64,000 bases of DNA. Origin: Lantana camara (Eukaryota; Streptophyta; Magnoliopsida; Lamiales; Verbenaceae). Under the pieces are notes generated by a model. The model had not been told where the DNA came from, searched no databases, and saw only the letters and a program-made list of their open reading frames with translations. Positions 21,063 to 32,379 of the stretch are shown one piece after another. Location: the NCBI GenBank assembly GCA_037501455.1, contig CM074860.1:48804501-48868500 (forward strand), read 5' to 3'. Position 1 is the stretch's first letter. Each line of letters opens with the position of its first letter. A program made the translations under genes and the position numbers.

Positions 21063-23668
21063 GAACAAGTAATGAAGTTCAAAATACAAAATACAATCAC
21101 AAGGAAGAGCAATCAACAACGAGAAAGAATCAAAACAACTAATTAAGACAACTTAATCAAAACAACCACATAAAGCAAGACATCAATTATCACTTATTTA
21201 CATCCAACCTCGATTATACGACAATTGTTAACACATAAAAGAATCAAATCACAGATTATCAAAATTTCTAAAATTACCAATGCGTGTATACATATGCCAT
21301 GGATGTCTGAGGTACCGTTTAGCGTGGAAGCGAATTTGAAACCTAAAGCCTTCCTGATCCCAAAGTATGGTCTGAACCCAAAAGCTAGTTCGACTCTTGG
21401 CTTGTCTTTAATATCTTCAATGTGTCCACCTTCTTCCATTTCTCGGCTATATGTTAACCTTGATCCAATCAACCTGCCCTTCCAAACAAGTTTTACCCTA
21501 CATCTTAAGATTTCGGACCGGTCTTCTTCACGGTTCGCGTTTCCTTCTATAATTTGGTTAAACCTCTGAAATTCAATAACCTTTTTTATTAATAATCAAA
21601 GCCTTCTTGACGAGTTCTTTCCAAACCGGGTTGTGATCATCGGTTCCCCAAAAAATTTTGAATTAATCTCTTCGTGGATCGTTTACTCATCCTTTCATCC
21701 TCTTAAAACCATTAAGCGTGCATTAAATTTCGGTCTACCCAAATTTCAATCGAGGGAAAACTTCCTTGATACTTCTTGATATTCAATTCGAGTCTTTCCT
21801 TAGTCACTTCTTTCTGATTCCTTTTATGCTCAAATTCCTTCTAACTCGTTACGGAAAAATGGCTAGCGATGCAGTATGGTTTTATTTTGTTAAGTGATGT
21901 CCGAATACCTCCAATCATTAGTCAAATTACCCTCTATGGTTGCCATCACGAACATATTAATTTGATTTATTTCTGTTCCCTGAGACGATTTAATGGTCTC
22001 GCAGAAGCTCCATTATTTTCCAAAATCCAAATCCAATATATAAAAATGCTCAACAAACCATCTCCTCAATATCCCGTGGTGGCCTTCAACACTAACTTAT
22101 TACTTAACGCTCACTTTAACCGTTTAACCGTTAAGGTTCTTTTATTTATTTCCGATCACACCATTTGGACCTCCAGGTCTTCCTTAGATTGCAATTCCGT
22201 TACTCCTACGAAAATATTTCTTCGAGCACCATTTCAATTTTCCAATTTGTTCCTCGGTCGTGCTCTCCCCATTAAATTGCTATTGTCGCGTGTTGAACTC
22301 CATCGATTCTTCTTTTGTCGAAATTCTGGATGAATAATTTCCATTAGAGAGGATTTTAATATAAAGAACAACTCTAACATTTTGCCTTTCAGCTCCCTTC
22401 TACTTGGCTTGATGTCCGAAACCCCTTTTTTATTCTTGTCCGATCCAAACACCCCGCGATCGACTCAAATCTCACTTCTCTTTATGAATCCCTATTTCCA
22501 TTAACCTATCCCTTTCTTTAAATTCTTTATTTTCCCGACATCACCTTCCTTGTAACGCACCATCCCATTATTTCTTTTCTTCTTAGCTCAGATGTGGCCC
22601 AATCGAGGAAATACTTGATAAGTGGGACGAAAGAACTTCCTACCAAATAAACACTAGAATGCATGTCGGGTTAAAATAATGATGCACGTGGCATACTTCC
22701 AACAATTAAATATGCCGCACATTAAAGCAACAAAACCAAATAGAAATGCTCGCACAAACAAAAGTAAAGAAAAATAATAATTTGATGCCAAATGTGATGC
22801 ACGTGCCATGAATGTTTTAGAACCTATCACCAATATAGTAAGTTGTTAGCTCGGTACCTTTTTCTCGTTCCTCAAATCAAGTGGTTACTTTGACTTGCTA
22901 ATCACGCCTTGTCTTTCCCACGGTCTTCAAGTTTTCCATGAATCTCTTTGCATCACTCGTATCTTCTACTGTCTGGAATTAAAAATTTGCGATCCCCGAT
23001 TTCTTCGATATCCACTGTATTGGCCTCTGCATTTCTCCCCGAGAATCACCCTTCAATTTTACCTAAATTCTCTTACAAAATTGAACCCTAATGTAATTCT
23101 AAACCCTACTTCTCATCGTCACCGTGATCAAGACTCCCGTGCTTATCATTGATGCGTTGAGATTAGTGAAATAAACTCATTTTTCGATGGCTTATACTTA
23201 AGCACATGATTTCCTCCCAAAGAGTCTTCGCCTTTCTTTACCGTTTCCATTTGTTGCTCCATATCTCCCAATTCAACCTCACAACTCGGCAATTTAGCTT
23301 GGATTTGGGAAACGAATTTAATTCCCGTCCTCAATATCACCACCTTCCCTAAATTTGTGTTTACCCCGTCAATTGCCTTTCTCTACTCTCCTCCCTACTC
23401 GTTTTTATCTTAATCAAAATCCAGAGCACCTAAATTTAAACTCTTCTCGATCTTCACCTCCACAATCTCGATTTGTAATTTCGAGGTTTATTTGGAAACC
23501 CTTCTTTGACAACCCTTGATGCTCAATTCCCATCGAAATTATTTTACCTTGACTCCTCTCAGTCCTCGGTACCTCTTCAATGGTCCGAACCCTGAACCAA
23601 AATACCTTCAAGGTTTATTTACTTCATTCCTTAGGTTGAACAGTCCTGTCGAATCCAATTATGGCTTC
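21063..23668 (-). other. Element E internal region without pol
   Basis: About 2.6 kb where pol would be expected. I find no RT, RNase H or integrase motif in any frame. Short minus-strand frames (21472-21194, 22452-22234, 23343-23146, 23611-23414) look like decayed remnants of an unrecognised reading frame; the third has a coiled-coil-like stretch (GDMEQQMETVKKGEDS). Parts are conserved in element M, for example around 22255-22290 versus 60745-60790. Element E is therefore non-autonomous. Confidence 0.7.
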
Positions 23669-24672
23669 TTATGTAAGAGAGCCGCATATGTCAACCTTTG
23701 GATTCATAAATATTTCCCGATCAACTCCTATTTCTACGAATATCCCTCTATAGTTGCATTTCTTAAGTCGAACTTCCATTTCAGCTCCTATCCCTTGAAC
23801 TCTAGCTCTATCAATGAGGACTACGCCTCTCGAATTCTCCACTTGGATTGGGCTTGGAGTCTTCGAATCACGGCTCCATGTAATCCTTGGATTCCTAGTC
23901 TTCGGGCAACTGTTCACCTTATGTCCCGGTTCCCCACACTTGTAGCATCTCCCAAGTTTCTTTCGGCAAATTTCTTTGGAGTGGTTAGGGCCTTGACAAT
24001 ACGAACATTGAATTATCTCCAACGGAAGAAGTATCGGATCCACCCTTAGTAGTTGAAGTTTCTTCTTCTTTTTAGTGTAGTCGACCTCTTGGAGTTCTTG
24101 GGTTTCTTCTCGGAACGTAGGCCTCTTGTTTGAGTTTAAACTTGATCCTGGATCTTACTCCACCTTAGAACTGTGAAGCTCCACCTCTTGTTTATTCATT
24201 TCATCTTGAACAACTCTTCTAACTTCCTCGGACCATTCATGCACCAGTGAACCTTGAAAAGCTTGTTGTATTTCGTCGCTACGCCTTTGTATATATCCCC
24301 GGACCTTGGGGCAATCTTGATTAGCTCTCGAGCTTTCTAGTTCCATCATAAGATCATCCATCATCTTCACTTCTTGCTCAAGATTTAGGAATTCTTGGAC
24401 TCTTCTAATTAATTCATTGGGAGGGATATACTTGTAGCAAAATTCTCGGATAAACCTCTCCCAATGGAACTCTTCCCCGGACTTCTTTAAATGTGACCCG
24501 ATGTCCTTGAACCATGTTGAAGCTTCACCTTGTAGTAAGCGGGAAGTGTATCTTACTTTCTCTTGTGAGGTTCCTGGAAAATTTTCCTAAATCCACATTA
24601 TTCTGGATAGCCACTCCTCGGCTTCAATGCTATCCCCCCAAGCCACTTCGGTGGATTAAAACCTTCAAGCTT
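23669..24672 (-). pseudogene. Gypsy gag in pol-less element E/F (decayed)
   Basis: The minus strand from about 24672 reads a Retrotrans_gag domain: FNPPKW near the start, EEWLSRI, LLQGEASTWFKDI, then FCYKYIPPNELIRRVQEF. It then reads a coiled, acidic stretch (24370-24155). At 24043-23669 come two zinc knuckles, first CSYCQGPNHSKEIC, second CYKCGEPGHKVNSC, both CX2CX4HX4C. Gag coats the RNA and forms the particle. At least one frameshift and one stop (near 24588) break the first half, and another break lies between 24155 and 24043. No protease or pol follows, so this was probably a gag-only element that used other elements' enzymes. It sits just after the primer-binding site at 24944. Confidence 0.8.
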
Positions 24673-24919
24673 CTTTGAGACTGAAGAAACTCGTTTCTCT
24701 TGTCTTACTTTTGATGACGTATGTTGATACAAAGAAGTCATCCTGAGATAAGAAAGATGATTCCAAAATATCGATGCGTGCAGGGTTCAGTTCATGTTCA
24801 TGTGAACTATTAACATAATTAAGCCAAATAATTCAAGTAATTCACGTAAGAGATGAGAGTGAATGCAAACAATCACATAATCCTAAGTCGATCGACCTAG
24901 ACAAACCCGACACGACGCT
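24673..24919 (-). other. Leader of element F
   Basis: AT-rich untranslated stretch between gag and the primer-binding hairpin. Nothing else recognised. Confidence 0.55.
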
Positions 24920-24955
24920 AGAGCTCTGGTTTTGCAACCCAGAGCTCTGATACCA
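24920..24955 (-). other. Element F primer-binding site and hairpin
   Basis: GCTCTGATACCA (24944-24955) is the complement of the initiator tRNA-Met site, 8 nt from the LTR. Overlapping it is an inverted repeat with AGAGCTCTGG at 24920-24929 and CCAGAGCTCT at 24939-24948. Counting the inner GGTT/AACC, a TTGC loop closes a roughly 12-bp stem with one bulged base. Confidence 0.85.
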
Positions 24956-24963
24956 CTTACAGA

Positions 24964-26262
24964 TGTAACACCCCGGCGCGGAGGGCGCCACATCCCCCCC
25001 ACCATAGTCCAACACGGGTATCGAAAGGGGAACTCCATCCCCGCATCGAACCATGGCGAACGGGTGACAAACAAAAATCAACTCTAGGCTAGGCGGTCTA
25101 GACCCTGAACAGAGTGCGCAATAAATTAAAATCGAAAGTGCGGAAGCCACAGGATCACAAAACAAACCAATTATAGATATAAAAGCTTAGAAAGAGGTAT
25201 ATACATTTTTTTACATGCTATGCCCACGCCGGGCTAAAGAATTATTGAAAGCGTCGAATTGCAAAACATAACTTATATTTATTTATACATAGTACCAAAT
25301 ATACATAGTACCAAAGCGGGAAAGTAAATATGTAAATGCAAGGACTCTACAAAGACTCGAACAACTCCCAAGACTCGAAAGACAACTGCCGCCTAGCCAG
25401 ACTCCCAACCGGGTACCTGCAAAGCTCAAGTCAAAGGGGAAAAAGAGAAGAAGCAACGAGGGTCAGTCCTAGAGACTGGTGAGGGGGCTAACACACGCAC
25501 ATATACGTATACATAAGAGCCAAGCATATTCAAATCGAAAATGCTCATGAACCGGGAGTCGTTTTTTCATTCCAAAAGGTTTTAACACGTGATACTATAT
25601 ATACGAAGAAAGAGTTAGGGCCAAACGCCAAAATCTAACAAGTTTTACAAGTTAGGAGTCCACCCCGTTTCAAAAACCATAACGGAAACATGAAGCACCG
25701 AAATCTTAACTTCAACTCACTTATTCCATACACCAAGGCGAAACGAAAACAAAACAAATCATAACCCAACACCGTTTTTGGGAGACAGGTGCCCCTCTCA
25801 AACCCCACTGATAAACTGAATGAGACGGGGGATCCGCCCGCTCCTTCGATGGGTCACACAGCACAACGCCGGCTTAAGAAGACCCGCCTTCCCCTCGCCC
25901 TCCAGAGGTTGGGCAAAGTCTCCCTTTTGTGGAGTCGTGTTGATGAGAGAGGCCAGCGACCCCATGGCCGACCCGAGATCACATACCACTCTTCCGGGGC
26001 CCAAACTGATAACAGAACTCACACACACATATATATATCTCACAAAGCGTATACTTATCACGAAAACTTTCTTGTCAAAACTTAACACGTACACACGCCA
26101 ACCCTTTTTGAAAACGACTAAACAAAAGTTAGCTTATATACATATAAAAGCCTTTTCAATGGATTTCATAGCAAATGGGCCAATTCCCGCAAAATACATA
26201 TCAAACACTTATTTATACGTATATATAGTTCGCATGCGGGCTTAAACTACAATTAGGGTTGT
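24964..26262 (-). repeat. Element F 5' LTR, part 1
   Basis: Starts TGTAACACCCCGG directly beyond the primer-binding site. It is interrupted at about 26262 by element G and resumes at 35531. It contains the GCGAACGGG box (about 25050), a TAGGCGG box (about 25088) and a TTTGCAG acceptor-like site (minus strand, ending at 25417). Homologous in inverted orientation to 43280-44591. Confidence 0.88.
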
Positions 26263-26604
26263 AGGTCATCATAGCGGTGTCGGTGTCATATTTATTAGAT
26301 CAGGCTTAGATTAAGAGCATTTAATCCCGATCATGTATATATATATATTACTATTAAATTGCTCTTATACATTAACTCCGTACACTACGCTATTATATTA
26401 CCCCCTTATAATATCATGTACTTTTCTGTGTGTTATCATGTTGCTCGTTGAAAATTTTAAATTCTTTCATTTTCCGCTGCATTTTGCCCTACGCTCTACT
26501 TAAGTACTATCTATACCGTCCGCCGTAGTATTTCTCGGGTGCTAGGTCTCACATCCACTCGAGGTTAGTACGGTGCGGGAGTTGTAGTGTTAGGGGGCGC
26601 TACA
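26263..26604 (+). repeat. Element G left LTR, truncated (last 340 bp)
   Basis: Ends GGGGGCGCTACA. Its sequence is the reverse complement of about 32380-32700. Homology ends at GGTGTCATATTT near 26291, where a short GGTGTC duplication marks the broken edge. Confidence 0.85.
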
Positions 26605-26612
26605 GCTTAAGG

Positions 26613-26624
26613 TGGTATCAGAGC
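26613..26624 (+). other. Element G primer-binding site
   Basis: TGGTATCAGAGC, complementary to initiator tRNA-Met, 8 nt after the LTR end. Confidence 0.92.
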
Positions 26625-26725
26625 ATCAGGTTGGGATAAGAAGAGACTTAACCTACAAATGCTGGGAGAATGCTCGTTTTGTACTTAAACTTTAGAATTC
26701 ACTCTAAGTGTTTCTTTATATAGCA

Positions 26726-27379
26726 ATGGAGAATCAGGAACCCGGGAACCCACAACATATCTAGCTTGAGGAGTACGAGGCCCCACACACTATAGCGGTA
26801 TCTCATCGTGAGAACCCTATACGTTACTACACTTGGCAGAGGGCGAGACATGTAGTTCGGGGAGGTAGAGCAGTTAGTGTTGGGCATGCTTATCCGAACC
26901 GTTTAGTGTACATACTTGAGTCAGAGCGAGATGCATATTATATGGAGGCTCAGATGGCTCGTGAGTATCAGCTGGAGTCTGCTAGACATATTGATTTAGC
27001 CCTACAGAATGTTGTGAGTAGGAATTTTGCTCAGCAGCAAACATCCATGCTAGAGCAGGAGAACGTCGATCTTGTGGCACAGGTAGCGACTTTACAGCAG
27101 GATCTACCTACTATGACTCTTTCCAGGAATGCCGCTCGGACTTTATATCAGCGTTACCGTTCTTGTATTCGGAGCCGCCTGGCCGGTGCCTATCATCTGT
27201 CTGGTGTACAGGCTGTTCAGGAGATTGCAGCAGCAGAGCCTAAGGAGGAGGAACCCGGAGGTCAGGCATTGGCTGAGCAGGAGCCTGAGGAGGATGAGCA
27301 GGGTTCAGAGGAGGAGCAGCATGGTGACGGTTGGAGCCCTATTCGAGGTGAGGTTGTGGATAGTGATCAGCATGATTAG
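26726..27379 (+). pseudogene. Upstream frame in chromovirus leader (unrecognised, one stop)
   Basis: A 217-codon frame between the primer-binding site and gag, from ATG 26726 with one in-frame TAG at 26762-26764. From an internal ATG at 26906 it stays open for 157 residues. The middle is Gln/Leu-rich and looks coiled-coil-like (residues around FAQQQTSMLEQENVDLVAQV). The C-terminal third is strongly acidic (EEEPGGQALAEQEPEEDEQ). It is not in frame with gag at 27931 and resembles no retroelement domain I know. Upstream frames before gag are known in Tat/Ogre-type gypsy elements; here the pol is Tekay-like. It may be a real extra protein or a fortuitous frame. Confidence 0.5.
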
Positions 27380-27930
27380 ACTGAGGATATTACGGAGTTT
27401 GGTATATATAGGAGTAGTATCAGTGGGAGGTTGTACAGATCAGTCAGTAGAGGACCTTCCCCTTTTGACATAGCAACTGAAGCAGCTAGCCTGACGGAGA
27501 TGAGAGAGTTGTGAGCTTTGTGGGGTGTAACTTGACATAGATCAGGTCCACCCCATTTTGCTTTTTGTAGTTGTAGCTATAGCTCTCAAACTTGATGCAT
27601 ATAGATAACCCACTTTTGCAGTTATATTCTTATCTCACATTTACTGCTTTCATACTTATTGCATTATGAGTTAGAATTGCTTCAAGATACTAGCAGGGCC
27701 GTGAGTGAGTATTTTATTTTCCTGTACCTTTACTTGTTATTATGTTTGTGCTTAGCTTTTCTGCACCCTTTTAATTGCTGTTATGTTTAATTTTGTGCTT
27801 TACTTTACTCAATCTATGTGATATGATATCTATTGCTTGATATTATCTGAAACATGTATTTATGTAATTATATGCAACACATTCTTAACCATCATGCATT
27901 ATATTCTTCATAAAGCAACTGCAAATCAAT
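27380..27930 (+). other. Spacer between upstream frame and gag
   Basis: T-rich stretch of 550 bp with pyrimidine runs and no coding signal. It could hold a splice acceptor or ribosome-access sequence for gag, but no motif decides this. Confidence 0.5.
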
Positions 27931-30900
27931 ATGTCTCCTCGAAGAGTTGCCCAAGACAACACTTCCCCACAAGAAGGTGCATCCTCGACAGGAGGAAACT
28001 CTGAATTAGTAGATGCTTTGAAAGAGATAGTGCAAACTTGTGCTAATGGAACAAAGGGAAATAATGAAAAGACTCTGGAGAAATTTCTACGAATGAACCC
28101 GCCAAAGTTCTTTGGAGAACCCAGTGATGTAAAAGCTGAAAGTTGGATAGCTAGTTTCGAAAAGATCTTTGAGGCTATGGGTATTTCTCCTGGAGAACCT
28201 GAAAGAATCCAGCTTGCAGTTTTTATGTTAGAAGGAGTAGCATTAAGTTGGTGGAATTATATCAAGCGTGTTTGGGCAGAAGATCAAGTTAATTATAGGT
28301 GGGTAAACTTTGTCAAAGTGTTTCAGAACAAATACATCCCTCAAATAGTTAGGGATGCTCGAGAGGCAGAATTTATGGAATTAGTACAAGGCAATATGTC
28401 GGTAGCTGAGTATGAAGCCAAGTTCATCCGATTGATTCAATATGCCCCACACATCCTCCATGATGAACGTCGGAAAACTCAGCGATTCATTAAGGGACTT
28501 AAGTCGGATCTTAGGTGCGCTTTGCCCCCATTCGAGTTGGAAATCTATACTAAGGTTGTGGAAACGGCTATAAAAACAGAGGCTACACATAAAGAGGTTC
28601 GTATAGCTAATAGCCGTCCTGGATCCTTCTATAAGCCAACTTAGGGATCTAAACGACCTACTGGACCAGCAAAGCCAAATCCAGGAAAGAAACCGATGCA
28701 ATCATGGCCCCGACCTCAACAGACATTCCCAAAACCTCAAGAAGATATTATTTGTGAATATTGTCAGAAGCGTGGACATATTGAGAAGGATTGTCGTAAG
28801 AAAGCTGGAGTCTGTACATGATGTGGAAGCCCTGAACATCAGTACCCAGAATGCCCAAAGGGACCAAAACAGTGGAATAAAGGAAAGGTTCCAGCTAAGA
28901 CTCCTGGAAGACCAGTGGTTAAGGGACGTGCTTATGCTATAGAGGGCAGTGAGGATCCCGATCCTACCAAGGTTGTTGATGGTACGGTACACATCCTAAA
29001 CACGCCAGTTATTGCTTTATATGACCCTGGCGCCACGCATTCATTTATTGCATCTCCATTATGTGTGCATTTCAATTTTCCATTAGAATCATTGCCTTAT
29101 ATGCTCGAAATCTCCTTTGGGAGCTTGTTTTACTACGGATAGAGGATATAAACGCTGTCCTATAAGGATTGATACCCAATACTACCCGATAGATCTTATA
29201 GAATTACCAATGTCAAGATATGGAATTATTCTGGGAATGGATTGGCTTAGTAAGTACCGTGCGAAGTTGGATTGTTTCAAGAAAGAAGTCATCTTAGGGA
29301 AAGGTGATAGCTCTGGGTCGAAAGGAAAAAATGAGTCGATGCCATTGATTATAGCTGTCGAAGCTAAGAAGTTAGTGAGTAATGGAGCTACTGGATTCAT
29401 TGCCTATCTGTTAAATAGGCCTAAAGATCAGCTGAAAATTGAGGAAGTAGAAGTAGTAAAAGAATTCACTGATGTTTTTCCTGAGCATCTGAATTCATTA
29501 CCTCCTGACAGGGAACTAGAATTTGTAATTGACTTAGTCCCTGGAGCTGAGCCATTCTCTAAAACACCTTATCGAATGGCTCCAGCCGAGCTCCAAGAAT
29601 TGAGAAAACAACTTGATGAGTTGTTAGCTTCAGGATACATCCGTCTTAGCACATCCCCATGGGGAGCGCCTGTGCTATTTGTCAAAAAGAAAGACGGATC
29701 ATTACGATTATGTATCGATTATCGAGAACTCAATCGTATGACTATCAAGAATAAATACCCTCTTCCCCATATTGAAGAACTGTTTGATATTCTTCAAGGA
29801 TCACGAGTATACTCCAAGTTGGATTTAAGGCAAGGGTATTATCAGCTGAGGATTAAAAAGGAGGATATACCAAAGACTGCTTTTAATACCCGCTACGGCC
29901 ACTTCGAATTTGTAGTAATGCCTTTTGGGTTAACCAATGCCCCAGCTGCATTCATGGATTTAATGCACCGAACGTTCCGACCATATTTGGACCAGTTCGT
30001 GGTCATCTTTATTGACGACATTTTGGTATTCTCAAGAACCCCGGAAGAACATGCTGAACACCTTCGTAAAGTATTAAGAGCTTTAATTAAAGGATCATAA
30101 GTTATACACGAAGTTCAGCAAGTGTGAATTTTGGTTGGAAAGAGTGTCCTTCCTTGGACATATAATATCCGGTTCTGGAATAGAAGTAGACCCTTCAAAG
30201 GTTGAAACTTTAATGAATTGGCAGGCACCAAAGAACCCATCAGAAGTGAGAAGTTTTCTAGGACTTGCCGGATATTACAGGAGGTTTGTAAAAGATTTCT
30301 CCAAGGTAGCAGCGCCTCTTACTTAGTTAACCAAGAAACAAGGAAAATTTGAATGGACAGAAAAGTGTGAACGGAGTTTTCAAGAATTGAAGCAAAGATT
30401 AACGTCTACCCCAGTATTAACCTTACCAGAAGGAAAAGAAGGTTATGTAGTCTATACGGATGCATCCAAAGAAGGATTAGGGTGTGTCCTAATGCAAAAT
30501 GGTAAGGTTATAGCCTATGCCTCAAGGAAACTCAAACCTTATGAAGAGAATTACCCCACACATGATTTAGAATTAGCTGCGATTGTATTTGCCTTAGCTA
30601 AATGAAGGCATTATCTATACGGGGTAAATTTTGAAGTCTTTACTGATCATAAAAGTTTGAGATATTTATTCACTCAAAAGGAGTTGAATATGAGGCAGAG
30701 AAGATGGATGGAATTTCTGGAAGACTATGACTGTAAAATACAGTACCATCCAGGAAAAGCCAACGTAGTGGTAGACGCTTTAAGCCGAAAATCCAGTCTA
30801 TCAGCATTAGACGGAAAAAGCAAACCCATAACTGTCATTTCGAAATCCCGACTGGCCAATATAGTGATATCCTCGCCATTAAAAGAAAAACTTAGGGAAG

Positions 30901-32335
30901 CCCAAGCACAGGATGAATGGATCAAGAAGTGTCTCAATTCCAAGGAAAAGGATATTGAGACAAAATTCACAACAGATGATCATGGGATCTTGAGATATAA
31001 AGACCGAGTCTGTGTACCTCCTACAACTCGAAAAGAAATACTGGATGAAGCACATAAGACTCGATATACGATACATCCAGGAGGAACAAAAATGTATCAT
31101 GATCTCAAGAAACATTTCTGGTGGAATGGAATGAAACGAGATGTTGCTAGCTATGTCAAAAGATGCTTGACGTGCCAGCACGTCAAAGTTGACCATCAGA
31201 AACCTGGAGGAAAGTTACAGCCACTACCAGTTCCTACTTGGAAATGGGAACAAATCACCATGGACTTCATCACGGGCTTGCCAGAAGTTAAAGGAGGATA
31301 TGATAGTATATGGGTTATCATTGATCGATTAACTAAGTCAGCACATTTCTTACCGGTCAAGACTACTGAGAAGGTCGGTTCTCTAGCAAAGTTGTACCAG
31401 AAAGAGATTATAAGGTTACATGGTGTACCCATTAGTATAGTCTCCGATAGAGATCCGAAATTCACCTCATAGTTATGGAAAAGTTTTCAAGAAACAATGG
31501 GGACTAAATTGCATTTCAGTTCGGCCGCACATCCTCAGACCGATAGTCAATCAGAAAGGACGATCAAATATCTAGAGGATATGTTGCGAGCTTGTGCCTT
31601 GGATTTTCAAGAGGACTGGAAAGAATGTTTGCCTCTTGTGGAATTTGCATATAACAATAGTTATCAGGCGTCGATCCAAGCAGCACCTTATGAAACTTTG
31701 TATGGAACGAAATGTAGGTCTCCGTTATATTGGGATATGGAAGAAACTAAAGCAACTGAAAGCGGGGATACCCGGAAAACCATTAGAAAGTGGATAGCGG
31801 AGTCTACAGAAAAGATTGAAATTATCCGTCAAAGAATGAAAGCAGCTCAAGATAGGCAAAAGAGTTATGCCGATACCCGGAGAAAGGATATAGAATTTAC
31901 AGTAGGCGATAAAGTGTTTTTAAAGGCATCACCAAGAAAAGGCTTCACCCGTATTGGGAAAGGTGGAAAACTGAATCCCAAATACATAGGACCTTTTGAA
32001 ATCACAGAACGTATTGGACCGACAGCTTATCGCCTAGATTTACCAGCAAATCTCACTGGAATACATAACGTATTCCATGTGTCACAGCTCCGTAAATATT
32101 TTGCGGATGAATCCCACATTTTACCAATAGAAGAAGTTCCTCTAAAGCCCGACTTAACTTATACAGTAAAACCAACCGAAATCTTGGATAGGAAATTCCA
32201 AGAACTAAGGAATCAAAAAATCCCCCTTGTTAAAGAGTTATGGAAAGGACATAGAACATAAGAACAAACCTGGGAAACTGAGGAAAAGATGCAGAAATAT
32301 TACCCAGAGTTGTTCCGAAACAAGAATAGAATCTG
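27931..32335 (+). pseudogene. Chromovirus (Tekay/Del-like) gag-pol, decayed
   Basis: All gypsy domains appear in order. Gag is 27931-28644, with SWIASFEKIFEAMG and VAEYEAKFIRLIQYAP. Two CX2CX4HX4C knuckles lie at 28750-28860. Protease has DPGATHSF (about 29022). RT is about 29560-30330, with [11 protein letters not shown] and FIDDILVFS. RNase H starts with [13 protein letters not shown] at about 30450. Integrase has the HHCC motif (31070-31180) and keeps D, D and E in [17 protein letters not shown] and SQSERTIKYLEDML. A chromodomain-like tail (about 32190-32335) includes TWETEEKM and the end YYPELF. Breaks: in-frame stops at 28642, 28819, 30324, 30603, 31470 and 32259, plus frameshifts near 29112 and 30090. 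The chromodomain is known to steer integration into heterochromatin. Confidence 0.93.
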
Positions 32336-32363
32336 AGGACAGATTCTCTTTAAGGGGGGAAGA
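32328..32363 (+). other. Element G hairpin and polypurine tract
   Basis: AGAATCTG/CAGATTCT around AGGA (32328-32347) is directly followed by TTTAAGGGGGGAAGA. This is the same position and loop as the GAATCCG hairpins in elements E and M, but with paired substitutions. Confidence 0.85.
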
Positions 32364-32379
32364 TGATACCACCTTAAGC
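32364..32379 (-). other. Inverted primer-site fragment of element G
   Basis: Read on the minus strand, GCTTAAGGTGGTATCA matches the 16 nt following the left LTR (26605-26620) and then stops. It joins the polypurine tract of the plus-strand element head-on. Confidence 0.88.

Noticed and set aside
20955..21146. Repetitive peptides read across the hairpin arrays (also 20915-21112 and 59287-59580)
   Set aside because: Frames open on both strands only because the units lack stops; the two elements give different peptides. No sign of a conserved protein.
21869..22333. 154-codon plus-strand frame in element E
   Set aside because: Antisense to the element and not preserved in element M; composition looks like translated pyrimidine-rich non-coding DNA.
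26608..26626. tRNA gene fragments suggested by TGGTATCAGAGC and its complements
   Set aside because: These are retrotransposon primer-binding sites. No cloverleaf can be drawn around them.
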